Positions 1 through 8,458 of a DNA stretch of 64,000 bases are shown here, one piece after another (position 1 is the first letter of the stretch; each line of letters opens with the position of its first letter). The notes below the pieces were generated by a model that worked only from the letters and a program-made list of their open reading frames with translations, was not told the DNA's origin and ran no database searches. The stretch is taken from the NCBI GenBank assembly GCA_965116665.1, contig OZ220709.1, forward strand, positions 1,054,001-1,118,000, read 5' to 3'. The position numbers and the translations under genes were made by a program. This DNA is from Aldehydirespirator sp965116665 (lineage in GTDB: Bacteria; Actinomycetota; Acidimicrobiia; Acidimicrobiales; Aldehydirespiratoraceae).

Positions 1-1
1 C

Positions 2-160
2 ATCGTCGATCAGCGCATAGACCTGGGTCCTGCGGTCCGTGAGACGGCCATCCTGGCCCTGCCGCTGGCGCCGTTGTGCTCGCTGGAATGCGCGGGCCCG
101 GTGCCGGACCGCTTCCCGACCGGTCCGGCCGCGGCACACCCCGGCGGCGGGGACGTGTAG
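2..160 (+). CDS. YceD/DUF177 family protein, C-terminal end (partial)
   Basis: The reading frame runs in from the left edge and ends at TAG; 52 residues are visible. A segment of the type DLGPAVRETAILALPLAPLC followed by SLEC matches the C-terminal part of the DUF177/YceD family, which lies just upstream of rpmF in most bacteria and has been linked to 23S rRNA accumulation. Two of the usual cysteines are seen (PLC and LEC); the usual following CxxC pair is absent. The rpmF start lies 68 bases downstream, which supports the call. The N-terminal part lies outside the window. Confidence 0.75.
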   Translation: MVDQRIDLGPAVRETAILALPLAPLCSLECAGPVPDRFPTGPAAAHPGGGDV

Positions 161-161
161 G

Positions 162-177
162 CCGGTCAGCTGACCGG
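162..177. repeat. Perfect 16-bp palindrome upstream of rpmF
   Basis: The sequence CCGGTCAGCTGACCGG is its own reverse complement. It begins two bases after the stop of the YceD-like gene and is followed directly by TAGGCT (178-183), a -10-like hexamer about 45 bases before the rpmF start. It could be an operator or a short hairpin; the sequence does not decide. Confidence 0.45.
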
Positions 178-228
178 TAGGCTCGCAGGCCGCAATCTTG
201 CCGGTCTCCCGTCGAAGGTCGAAGAACC

Positions 229-408
229 ATGGCCGTTCCCAAGAAGAAGACTTCCAAGGCCAAGGGCCGCAGCCGGCGAGCCTCCGCGTGGCGCATCCGC
301 CCGGGCGGGCGCAGCGCCTGCAGCCGGTGTGGAGCGGTCAAGCGACCCCATCGTGTATGCGGCAACTGCGGCTGGTACCACGACCGGCAGGCCATCGACG
401 TCGAATAA
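229..408 (+). CDS. rpmF: Large ribosomal subunit protein bL32
   Basis: This 59-residue protein is a structural component of the 50S subunit near the peptidyl-transferase side. It starts MAVPKKKTSKAKGRSRRAS, the classic L32 N-terminus, rich in lysine and arginine. Residues 36-54 hold two CxxC pairs (CSRC and CGNC) that form the zinc ribbon of the C+ type L32, so this gene is not the zinc-independent paralogue. The ATG is preceded by a purine-rich GAAGG-type ribosome site. It stands in the conserved order YceD, rpmF, plsX. Confidence 0.95.
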   Translation: MAVPKKKTSKAKGRSRRASAWRIRPGGRSACSRCGAVKRPHRVCGNCGWYHDRQAIDVE

Positions 409-580
409 CTGGTCATGCGAGCGGCGGGGGGTAGCCCAGGATCCGGCACCCGGATCGTCTATGGAACCTTTGTCGATGTTGAACGGTCTGAATCAACGTG
501 GACCATTGGGGTGGTAGCCGTCTGCGGCGGCCTGCGTCCGGGTCGGTAGACAACTCGAACGAACTGGACCAGGTCGAGCG

Positions 581-1567
581 ATGGAACCGGTAGCCGTAGA
601 CGCAATGGGGGGCGACCGGGCCCCTGCGGAGATCGTGGCCGGGGCCCGGCGCGCCGCCGATGAGCTCGGGATTCCCGTGGTGCTCGTGGGGCGCCCCGAT
701 GAGATCGGCGACACCGGCGGTCTCGACGTGATCGAGGCCACCGAGGTGATTCCCATGGACGCCGAGCCGGGCTCGAGCGTTCGCACGATGAAGGACTCGT
801 CGCTGGTGCGAGCGGCCGAGGCGGTTCGCGACGGGCGGGCATCGGCCATGGTGTCCGCGGGGAACACGGGTGCGGCGATGGGTGCCGCGCTGTTGCGGAT
901 GGGACGGATCCGGGGAATCACCCGCCCCGCCATCGCGACGCCGATCCCCACTCCGGGATCCAGCCCCACGACGATGCTCGACTCGGGCGCCAACGCCGAG
1001 TGCCGTCCCGAATGGCTCGTGCAGTTCGCCCGGATGGGCTCCGTGTATGCCCGTGACCGCTTCGGCATCGAGTGCCCCCGGGTCGGTCTGCTGTCCATCG
1101 GCGAGGAGGCCGGCAAGGGCAACGACTTCACCAAGGCGGTGTTCGAGCTTCTCGCCGACGGCGATTGGGCCGGCGACGTCGGAGCGGAGTGGGTGGGCAA
1201 CGTCGAGGGCCGCGACATCATGACTCCCGACATCGACGTGGTGGTGACCGACGGGTTCACCGGGAACGTGACGCTCAAGGCCCTCGAAGGTGCGCTGCGG
1301 GCGCTGTTCGGCCGGATGCTGGTGGCCATCGACACCGACGACATCTCGCGGGAGGCGGGCCAGATGCTGGCCCCCGCCCTCGATGAGATGGCGAAGGAGC
1401 TCCACCCCGACGGGGTCGGGGGCGCGCTGCTGCTGGGAGTGCGGGGCGTCTGCGTGATCTCGCACGGTGCCAGCAGCGCGGCGGCCATGATGAACGCCAT
1501 AGGGGTGGCCCGCGAGATGGTCGCCGCGGGCATGGTGGACCACATCGCGGCCGTCGCCCGCCGCTAG
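581..1567 (+). CDS. plsX: Phosphate acyltransferase PlsX
   Basis: PlsX turns acyl-ACP and phosphate into acyl-phosphate, the donor PlsY uses to make lysophosphatidate, and so links fatty-acid synthesis to phospholipid synthesis at the membrane. The 328-residue length is normal for the family. The N-terminus carries VAVDAMGGDRAP, and later stretches include SAGNTGA, DSGANAEC and GNVTLK, all family hallmarks. The 172-base gap upstream (409-580) holds no gene; it contains a GTTGA...TCAAC inverted pair near 477-497 whose role is unknown. acpP follows, as in many bacteria. The start is an ATG without a clear Shine-Dalgarno. Confidence 0.96.
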   Translation: MEPVAVDAMGGDRAPAEIVAGARRAADELGIPVVLVGRPDEIGDTGGLDVIEATEVIPMDAEPGSSVRTMKDSSLVRAAEAVRDGRASAMVSAGNTGAAMGAALLRMGRIRGITRPAIATPIPTPGSSPTTMLDSGANAECRPEWLVQFARMGSVYARDRFGIECPRVGLLSIGEEAGKGNDFTKAVFELLADGDWAGDVGAEWVGNVEGRDIMTPDIDVVVTDGFTGNVTLKALEGALRALFGRMLVAIDTDDISREAGQMLAPALDEMAKELHPDGVGGALLLGVRGVCVISHGASSAAAMMNAIGVAREMVAAGMVDHIAAVARR

Positions 1568-1673
1568 CACCACGTCCACGCGCGACGGACCCACACCGAT
1601 CCGGGTGGCCTCCACGGACGCGCCGGTAGGGTTGTCGGGCTGCATCGATCGATCGCCATGCACGGAGGAGCCG

Positions 1674-1964
1674 ATGCCCGCGGAGACACATGTGGAGCAC
1701 TCGCCGATGGGACGTGACGAGGTTCTGGCGCTCATCCGCGACCGGCTCGCGGACATCCTCGAGATCGAGCCCTCGGACATCGCTGAGGGAGCCTCCTTCG
1801 CCGATGATCTCGACGCCGACTCGCTGGCGCTGATAGAGCTCGTCGAGGGCATCGAGGAGGAGCTGGCCGAGCGCGCCGTCGGCTTCCGCATCGAGGACGA
1901 GGACCTTGAGGACCTGCGGTCGGTGCGCGACGCTGTCGACTACGTCGTGGCGAAGCTGGGTTGA
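1674..1964 (+). CDS. acpP: Acyl carrier protein
   Basis: The 96-residue acidic protein carries growing acyl chains on a phosphopantetheine arm in type II fatty-acid synthesis. The attachment motif reads DADSLALIE, with Ser50 in the D-S-L core. The start at 1674 is chosen because GGAGGAG lies 5-10 bases upstream; an in-frame ATG at 1605 would add 23 residues with no family resemblance. The C-terminal half is longer and more acidic than E. coli AcpP. It sits between plsX and rnc, the usual place for the housekeeping ACP. Its stop overlaps the proposed rnc start. Confidence 0.9.
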   Translation: MPAETHVEHSPMGRDEVLALIRDRLADILEIEPSDIAEGASFADDLDADSLALIELVEGIEEELAERAVGFRIEDEDLEDLRSVRDAVDYVVAKLG

Positions 1965-2668
1965 CGGTCCAGACCGCCCCGGCGGGCGCATCGATGCTCA
2001 TGGACCGCCTGGGTCATCGGTTCAGCGACCCCGCACTGCTGGAACTGGCTCTGACGCACCGGTCCTGGTGCGCGGAGCATTCCGGGTCCTCCTCGAACGA
2101 GCGGCTGGAGTTCCTCGGCGACGCCGTGCTGAGCCTGGTCGTGACCCGGAGGCTGTACGAGCGCTTCGGGCACTGGGCCGAGGGCGACCTGGCCAAGGCC
2201 CGTGCCTCGCTCGTGAACTCGGCCACCCTGGCCGAGGTGGGCCGGTCCGTGGGGCTGGGAGAGCAACTGCGCCTGGGCCGGGGGGAGGACGTCTCCGGCG
2301 GCCGGGGCAAGCCGTCGATCCTGGCCGACGCGGTGGAGGCCGTGATCGGTGCGGTCTACCTCGATGGAGGGATCGGCGCGGCCGACGATTCGATCGGTCG
2401 GCTGCTCGGTGACCGTCTGGACGTGGTGGCGAGCGCCCCGGGACACGCCGACTACAAGACCAGGCTGCAGGAGCTTGCTGCCCGTCTGGGTCTGGCTCCC
2501 CCCTCCTACGACGTGACCGCCGGCGGACCGGCGCACCATCGAGAGTTCCGAGCCGAGGTGCGAGCCGGCGATGAGGCCGGGGTGGGCACGGGCAGCACGA
2601 AGAAGGATGCGGAGCAGCGGGCGGCCGAGGTCGCCTACGCCGCCCTCTCGGCCAGGTTCCCGTCATGA
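1961..2668 (+). CDS. rnc: Ribonuclease III
   Basis: RNase III cuts double-stranded RNA, chiefly in rRNA precursors, as a Mg-dependent homodimer. The 9-residue signature sits in ERLEFLGDAVL (residues 47-57), and a second catalytic region is DAVEAVIGAVYLDGG. A dsRNA-binding domain fills the last 80 residues and ends in a GTGSTKKDAEQRAAE helix. The TTG at 1961 overlaps the acpP stop (TTGA), suggesting coupling; ATG codons at 1994 and 2000 are alternatives that still keep the whole fold. Confidence 0.95.
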   Translation: MTVQTAPAGASMLMDRLGHRFSDPALLELALTHRSWCAEHSGSSSNERLEFLGDAVLSLVVTRRLYERFGHWAEGDLAKARASLVNSATLAEVGRSVGLGEQLRLGRGEDVSGGRGKPSILADAVEAVIGAVYLDGGIGAADDSIGRLLGDRLDVVASAPGHADYKTRLQELAARLGLAPPSYDVTAGGPAHHREFRAEVRAGDEAGVGTGSTKKDAEQRAAEVAYAALSARFPS

Positions 2669-2702
2669 GTCTCGGATCCGGTTCACAAGTCGAGGTCAGA
2701 AC

Positions 2703-3563
2703 ATGAGTTCCTCCCGCACCCGCACTCTCGAGTACGAGCTTCCGGAGGTGGAGACCGTCCGGCGGGACCTCGAACGGGAGATCATCGGCCGCAAGGTCAA
2801 GGCGGCGGAGGCCGCCAGCATGAAGTGCCTGCGCCGCTACCACACTCGCAAGGCCTTCACGTCGCAGTTGGAGGGCGCGAAGATCGTCGATGTCAGGCGG
2901 GTGGGCCTGCATCTCGTCATCGAGCTCAGCACGGAGATGCTGCTGGTGCTGTCGCTGGGCTCGTCGGGGTCTCCCCGTCGCAACGCCAACAAGCACCCCA
3001 GGGTTGCCGGCACCGAGGTCGTGATCTCATTCACGCAGCACGGCCAGCTCCGCTTCGTCGACAGCGAGGGCACCGGACAGCTGTTCGTGGTTTCCGATGA
3101 CGACCTAGACACCGCCCTGCCCGAGGTGGCCGGATACGGGCTCGACCCGGTTGCCACTCCCATCTCCTGGACCGAGATGGGCCGGATGCTGCTGCGGAGG
3201 AGCGACAAGCTCAAGGCTCTGCTCACCGACGACACCTTCGTGGTGGGGGTCGGTGACATATACGCCGACGAGATCCTCTTCGAGGCGGGGCTGCGCTACG
3301 ACCGGGTGTGCAACACCCTGTCCACCCAGGAGATCCGGCGCCTCCACCGGTCGCTGGTGGGCACGATGCACGACGCCGTGAAGTACCGGGGCACGTCGGT
3401 TCCGAATCGCCCCTTCGTCGACCCTTTCGGTCAGCCGGGCGGCTACGGGAGCCACCTGAAGGTGTGGGGCCGCCACGGGGAGTTGAGCGAACGCTCCAGG
3501 ACCCCGATCAGGCGCATCAGGTTCCGGGGCGTCTGGACCTACTACTGCGATACTCAGGTCTGA
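2703..3563 (+). CDS. Fpg/Nei-family protein lacking catalytic proline and zinc finger
   Basis: This 286-residue protein follows the Fpg (MutM) fold: an ELPEVETVRRDLE block near the N-terminus, a helix-two-turn-helix with GVGDIYADEILFEAG (D185 where Fpg has Asn), and a C-terminal segment VWGRHGELSERSRTPIRRI. True Fpg cleaves with an N-terminal proline exposed after Met removal. Here an 8-9 residue extension precedes the block and Tyr11 stands where Pro belongs. The beta-sheet lysine of the RRGKYL motif is replaced (RRVGLHL). The C-terminal finger has lost its CxxC...CxxC, leaving one cysteine. The gene keeps the classic mutM place between rnc and smc. It may bind damaged DNA without cutting, or act by another chemistry. 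The start at 2703 follows a GAGG site; longer in-frame starts run into rnc. Confidence 0.8.
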   Translation: MSSSRTRTLEYELPEVETVRRDLEREIIGRKVKAAEAASMKCLRRYHTRKAFTSQLEGAKIVDVRRVGLHLVIELSTEMLLVLSLGSSGSPRRNANKHPRVAGTEVVISFTQHGQLRFVDSEGTGQLFVVSDDDLDTALPEVAGYGLDPVATPISWTEMGRMLLRRSDKLKALLTDDTFVVGVGDIYADEILFEAGLRYDRVCNTLSTQEIRRLHRSLVGTMHDAVKYRGTSVPNRPFVDPFGQPGGYGSHLKVWGRHGELSERSRTPIRRIRFRGVWTYYCDTQV

Positions 3564-3653
3564 TCCAAGCCAGAGGCCGACCGGGTAGTCGCGGCACCGT
3601 CGCGGGCGGCCGGGCCCGGCCTGGGGATGCTCGGTGTAGGCAGCGGCCCCAAC

Positions 3654-3659
3654 TAGCGT
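3654..3659 (+). promoter_or_regulatory. -10-like hexamer for smc
   Basis: TAGCGT ends 7 bases before the GTG of smc, so transcription would begin at or next to the start codon. No ribosome site is seen. Confidence 0.5.
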
Positions 3660-3666
3660 CGCGGGC

Positions 3667-6600
3667 GTGTATCTGAAGACACTGACTCTGAAGGGCTTCA
3701 AGTCCTTCGCCGAGTCGGCCACCATACGGCTGGAGCCGGGCGTGACCGTGGTCGTCGGTCCCAACGGCAGCGGCAAGTCCAATGTGGTGGATGCGGTGGC
3801 GTGGGTCCTCGGCGCGCAGGCACCGAGCGCGGTCCGCTCCTCCCGGATGGACGACGTGATCTTCGCGGGCACCGATCGAAAGCCGCCACTGGGCCGGGCC
3901 GAGGTTTCGCTGACCATAGACAACTCCGACGGCATGCTCGCGTCGGCGGCCAGCGAGGTGTGCATCACCCGCACGCTGTTCCGCGACGGCGAGTCGAGCT
4001 ATTCGCTGAACGGCGCGCCGTGCCGGCTCCTCGATGTCGTCGAGCTGCTCTCTGACACGGGGGTCGGGCGCCAGCAGCACATGATCGTGTCCCAGACCCA
4101 GGTAGACGCCGTGCTCAGCGCCCACCCCGCCGATCGCCGCGCGGTGGTCGAGGAGGCAGCCGGAGTTCTCAAGTACCGCAAGCGACGGGAGCGGGCCGAG
4201 CGCCGCCTGCTCGGCACCGACGGCGACCTCACCCGCATCAGCGACCTCACCTCCGAAGTGCGGCGGCGGCTGAGGCCCCTCGAGAAGCAGGCCGAGGCGG
4301 CCCGGCGCCATGCCGACCTTCTGTCGGAGCTCGAGGCCCTGCGGGTGTACCTGGCCGGTCGGGAGATCGCCGAACTGCGGACGCGACTGCGGGCCCACAA
4401 GGATGTGGGGGAGGCCCGGGCCGCCGAGAGGGCCCAGTTGGAGGCCGAACTGGCCCGAGTCAACGCAAGCGTCGCCGACAACGAGCAGCGGTTGGCCCGC
4501 CACGGGTTGGATGACCATTCCGAGAGGCTCGCCCGCCTCGAGGGGCTGCGGGCCAGAGCGGCCGGGTTGGCTGCGGTCGCGGTCGAGCGCCGGCGCGGCC
4601 TGGAGCGGGAGCGGGCCGTCCTCACCGACCACGATCTGGCGTCCGGCCTGAGAGATGAGATGGAGCGGTGCCGGCGCGAGCTTTCCGACGCCGTCTCGGT
4701 GGATGCCGCCGCTGCCGGAGATCGGAGCGACCTGGCGCAGATGCAGGAGCGCCTGGAGGCGGACCGGAGCGCGTTCGATGTCGAGTGGGGGGACGCCGCA
4801 TCGCTCGGCGCCCGAGAGGCGAGCGAAGCCGCCGCAGCCACAGGCGAGCTGTCAGCGCTGCGGTCGGCGATCGCCCTCAACGAGTCGGAGCGGAGCCGTC
4901 TGGCTCAACGTCTACAGGACTCGGAGGAGCGCACGGTGGAGGTGGCCGGCCGTGTCGATCAGCTTCGCGGCGAGCTGGTCCGGAGCGAGTCGGAGGTCGC
5001 GGGGTTCCGCGGGGAGCACGAAGAAGCCGGCCGCGCCCACGAGGAGGCCGCCGCCGCGCTGGAGGCCGCCGTCGAGGGCCGCACCGCGGCTGAGGGTGAC
5101 CAGCGGCACTGGACGGCTAGGCGCGAGGCGCTCGCCATGGCCCTCGAGGAGTCTGCGAGGCCGGTGCCCGATGAGGTGCTGGCCGCGTCCGGGGGCGCGC
5201 TCGGCCTTCTAGGCGACCTCGTCGAGGTCGATGACGGCCTGGAGGCGGCCTTCGCGGCCGCCGTCGGTGACGCCATCAACGCCGTCGTGGCGCGGAACGC
5301 GGCCGCCGCCCGCCGCGTGCTCGACAGCCTGGAGGCCAACGATTCCGGCGCGGCAGTGATCGCGCTGGAGGGGATTGGCGGAGCCCGCGGCCACCCGGCC
5401 GCCACCGCGAGGGCAGCGGGCCCGGGCGCGCCCCTCAGGCACCGCGTCCGCTCCTCGGATCCGGACGTGGATCCTCTGCTGGACCTGCTGCTCGCCGGCG
5501 TGGTGCTGGTGGAGGGAGATTGGCGTTCCGCGGCCGACGTCTGGACGGGTGCCCCCGACCTGGTGACCGTGACCGCAGCCGGTGATCGGTTGAGCAGCCG
5601 GGGCTGGAGGCTGGGCGTGCACTCCGCGGCTGGTCTCGGCCCGGCACTGGCAGAGGCCACCGAGCGGGCAGAGGCGGCCCTGGACGCCTGTGAGCGGGCC
5701 GAGGCGGCCTGTGAGCGGTCCCGGGCAGAGCTCGCGGAGAGGCGTGAGAGAGCCGATGATCTCGGCCGGCGCCTGGCCGCGGCCGAGGCCGGGGTCGCAT
5801 CGGCAACCGAGGCCATCACCCGACTCGATTCGGAGCGGCGCGACCTCGACAGCGCCACCGGCGCGCTGCGGGACCATCTCGCGGAGGCATCCCGCCGCCT
5901 CGAGGAGTCGGTCGCCCGCAGAACCGAGATCGAGGCCCGCCTTCCCGCGTTGCAGGCGGCCGAGGCCACGGCCCGCCAGCGCAGCCGCCGGGCGGCAGAG
6001 GCCCGCAATGAGATCGACCGGCGTGGGTTGCAGCTGGCGGAGAGGTTCGCTGAGCGAGTCGCGGCTGACGCCGGGCTCCGCCAGCAGAAGCAGATGCTCG
6101 AGTCTCGCCTCGTCGAGTTGCAACAGCGTCTGGACCGCTACGACGCTTCCCAGGTGGCCGCGACGGGCCGCCTCGCCGCGCTGGAGCGCGAGTCGAAGGT
6201 GCTGGAGGCGCTCAGCCGAGCGGTGCAGGAGCGAGCCGCCGCGGTGGATGCAGGCCTCGCGGAGATCCGCCAGATCCGCCGCAGGCACTCCGAGGTGGCT
6301 CGGGCGCTGGCAGCAGAACTCGACGACCTGCGCCGGCGGTCAGCCGACGCCGACCGCCGCTACGAGGCGCTGCGGGCCGCCGAGGGCCGCCGCGACATCG
6401 AGGAGGCCGAACTGCGGACACTGCTCCAGGGAGCGGTCGAGCGGCTGCGCGACACCTATGGGCTCTCTCCCGCCGACGCCGCCGAGGTGACCCTGCCCGC
6501 GTTGGGAGAAGGGGTCGAGCCCCAGCAGCGGGCGGATCACCTCGCCGACGAGTTGGAGATCATGGGCCCGGTCAACCCCCTCGCTCTGGCCGAGTACGAC

Positions 6601-7164
6601 GAGCTCTACGAGCGCCACGAGCTCCTGAAGGGCCAGCTCGACGACATCCGCGCCGCGAGGCGGGACCTCAACCGGGTGATCCGTTCGATCGACAGCGAGA
6701 TCAGGACCGTGTTCGGCGCGGCCTTCGCCGATGTGGCCGCCAACTTCGAGGTCCTGTTCGAGTCGCTGTTCCCGGGAGGCGAGGGACGTCTCACCCTCAC
6801 CGACCCCGATGACCTGCTCAACACCGGCATAGACATCTCGGCCAAGCCATCGGGAAAGAACGTGAAGCGTCTGTCGCTGCTGTCGGGCGGCGAGCGGTCG
6901 CTGGCCGCTCTGGCCTTCCTGTTCGCCGTTTTCCGCAGCCGGCCCTCGCCGTTCTACGTGATGGACGAGGTGGAGGCCGCTCTCGATGATGTGAACCTGC
7001 ACCGCTTCCTGAAGCTCGTGGACGAGTTCCGCTCCGACGCCCAGCTCGTGATCGTCACCCACCAGAAGCGGACCATGGAGGCTGCCGACTGCCTGCACGG
7101 GGTGTCGATGAAGCCCGGCGGCTCGTCGATGGTGGTCTCCGAGCGGGTCTCGGAGGCGGCGTAA
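3667..7164 (+). CDS. smc: Chromosome segregation protein SMC
   Basis: SMC organises and segregates the chromosome as an ATP-driven dimer with ScpA and ScpB. The 1165-residue length is standard. Walker A is GPNGSGKSN (31-39), a long charged coiled coil follows, a hinge lies near 500-620, a second coiled coil follows, and the C-terminal head has LLSGGERSLAALA near 1070 and FYVMDEVEAALDD near 1097-1109. The GTG start gives VYLKTLTLKGFKSF, which matches the family N-terminus exactly. Neither scpA nor scpB is in the window. Confidence 0.97.
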   Translation: MYLKTLTLKGFKSFAESATIRLEPGVTVVVGPNGSGKSNVVDAVAWVLGAQAPSAVRSSRMDDVIFAGTDRKPPLGRAEVSLTIDNSDGMLASAASEVCITRTLFRDGESSYSLNGAPCRLLDVVELLSDTGVGRQQHMIVSQTQVDAVLSAHPADRRAVVEEAAGVLKYRKRRERAERRLLGTDGDLTRISDLTSEVRRRLRPLEKQAEAARRHADLLSELEALRVYLAGREIAELRTRLRAHKDVGEARAAERAQLEAELARVNASVADNEQRLARHGLDDHSERLARLEGLRARAAGLAAVAVERRRGLERERAVLTDHDLASGLRDEMERCRRELSDAVSVDAAAAGDRSDLAQMQERLEADRSAFDVEWGDAASLGAREASEAAAATGELSALRSAIALNESERSRLAQRLQDSEERTVEVAGRVDQLRGELVRSESEVAGFRGEHEEAGRAHEEAAAALEAAVEGRTAAEGDQRHWTARREALAMALEESARPVPDEVLAASGGALGLLGDLVEVDDGLEAAFAAAVGDAINAVVARNAAAARRVLDSLEANDSGAAVIALEGIGGARGHPAATARAAGPGAPLRHRVRSSDPDVDPLLDLLLAGVVLVEGDWRSAADVWTGAPDLVTVTAAGDRLSSRGWRLGVHSAAGLGPALAEATERAEAALDACERAEAACERSRAELAERRERADDLGRRLAAAEAGVASATEAITRLDSERRDLDSATGALRDHLAEASRRLEESVARRTEIEARLPALQAAEATARQRSRRAAEARNEIDRRGLQLAERFAERVAADAGLRQQKQMLESRLVELQQRLDRYDASQVAATGRLAALERESKVLEALSRAVQERAAAVDAGLAEIRQIRRRHSEVARALAAELDDLRRRSADADRRYEALRAAEGRRDIEEAELRTLLQGAVERLRDTYGLSPADAAEVTLPALGEGVEPQQRADHLADELEIMGPVNPLALAEYDELYERHELLKGQLDDIRAARRDLNRVIRSIDSEIRTVFGAAFADVAANFEVLFESLFPGGEGRLTLTDPDDLLNTGIDISAKPSGKNVKRLSLLSGGERSLAALAFLFAVFRSRPSPFYVMDEVEAALDDVNLHRFLKLVDEFRSDAQLVIVTHQKRTMEAADCLHGVSMKPGGSSMVVSERVSEAA

Positions 7165-7174
7165 CCGGCGTCGG

Positions 7175-7180
7175 TAGCCT
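7175..7180 (+). promoter_or_regulatory. -10-like hexamer upstream of protease-ftsY pair
   Basis: TAGCCT lies just after the smc stop and 45 bases before the protease ATG, so it would give a leader of roughly 40 bases. Confidence 0.35.
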
Positions 7181-7225
7181 CTTTCTCACGACTCTCTCAC
7201 TCCCGCTGCCCAGCGTCCGAGCGCC

Positions 7226-8458
7226 ATGAGCAGCGCCGATCCGACCGGCCGGCGCGGTCCTGAGCACGCGCCCGAGCCGCGTCGTCGCGCCGCGCCCGGA
7301 AGTCCGCTCCTGCCGCCGCCCCGATGGCGCCCCACGGCGGTGGTCCGGCCCGCCGAGGGGGCCGGCCCGGCGCAGGCCCCGACCCGCCGCCGGACGGGTC
7401 GCCGGGTGGTGGCGGCGCTGGTTGTCGTCGCCCTGATAGCCGCGGCCGGGACGTTGACGGCCCTGGCCGTCTCGGAGGGCTTGCAGGGAGACGAACCCAC
7501 GCCGTCGATCAGGCTGGCCACGCCTGAGGCCCAGTATCCGGCGCCCGCGGTCGCCGAGGAGCCGGTGGTCGCGGTGGCCGAGGCTCTCAGCGAGTCAGTG
7601 GTGCTGGTGGAGGTCGGCTCCGAGTCGGTATCCGGAATCGGGTTCGGTCTGGGCTCCGGCATCGTGTGGGACGCCGAGAACGGCTACATCGTGACCAACC
7701 AGCACGTTGTCGAGGGCTCTAGCACCGTCATCATCACCCTCTCGGACGGCGTGAGGATGGAAGCCGAGGTTGTGGGAGGCTCCTCAGACCACGATGTGGC
7801 CGTCGTGCGAGTAGACCCGCAGGCGGCCGAGCTGGTGGCCGCACCCTTCGCGCCGGCCTCGTCGGTGCGTGTGGGTCAACTCGCGGTGGCCATCGGCAGC
7901 CCGCTCGGGCTGGCCGGTACGGTTACCGCCGGCATCGTCAGCGCGGTCCGGATCCAGGTTCAGCCCGGGTTCGATCGCGAGTCGCCCGTGCCGGTGGAGA
8001 TGATCCAGACCGACGCCGCCATCAACCAGGGCAACTCCGGGGGCGCACTGGCCGACTGGCAGGGCCGGGTCATCGGGATGAACACCCTGATCCAGACCAC
8101 CTCGGGGGGCAATATCGGGCTCGGGTTCGCCGTTCCCAGCGACACCGTTGAGCTGATCGCCACCCGCATCGTGAGCGGGGAGTCGCTGGAGTTGGGGTAT
8201 CTCGGCATCAGCGGCCAGGCGGCGGGAGACGGGGATGTCGGTGTGGTCGTGATGGAGGTCGTGCCCGGCTCGCCGGCCGAGGAGGCCGGACTGGTGGAGG
8301 GTGATGTCATCGTTAGCATCGACTCCGAGCCCATGTACGACATCTTCGAGCTCTCAGCCGCGGTCAAGCTGCGCCTACCGGGCGACACTGCCGAGCTCAC
8401 CGTCAGGCGGGGCGGCGACATCTACATCGTCACGGCCGTGCTGGACGCCCTCGAATGA
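7226..8458 (+). CDS. Membrane-anchored HtrA-like trypsin-family serine protease with PDZ domain
   Basis: This 410-residue protein is predicted to degrade or process misfolded envelope proteins. A basic, proline-rich cytoplasmic N-terminus leads into one membrane helix near 58-80. The protease domain carries the triad His160 (TNQHVVEG), Asp190 (DHDVAVV) and Ser271 (NQGNSGGAL). A PDZ domain follows (about 310-405, with YLGISG and SPAEEAGLVEGDVIVSID). This is the S1C/DegP layout usual for actinobacterial HtrA proteins. Its stop overlaps the ftsY start (ATGA), so the two are probably cotranslated. Confidence 0.93.
   Translation: MSSADPTGRRGPEHAPEPRRRAAPGSPLLPPPRWRPTAVVRPAEGAGPAQAPTRRRTGRRVVAALVVVALIAAAGTLTALAVSEGLQGDEPTPSIRLATPEAQYPAPAVAEEPVVAVAEALSESVVLVEVGSESVSGIGFGLGSGIVWDAENGYIVTNQHVVEGSSTVIITLSDGVRMEAEVVGGSSDHDVAVVRVDPQAAELVAAPFAPASSVRVGQLAVAIGSPLGLAGTVTAGIVSAVRIQVQPGFDRESPVPVEMIQTDAAINQGNSGGALADWQGRVIGMNTLIQTTSGGNIGLGFAVPSDTVELIATRIVSGESLELGYLGISGQAAGDGDVGVVVMEVVPGSPAEEAGLVEGDVIVSIDSEPMYDIFELSAAVKLRLPGDTAELTVRRGGDIYIVTAVLDALE

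Noticed and set aside
413..1891. 492-residue open frame antisense to plsX and acpP
   Set aside because: Shadow of plsX with low-complexity composition and no ribosome site.
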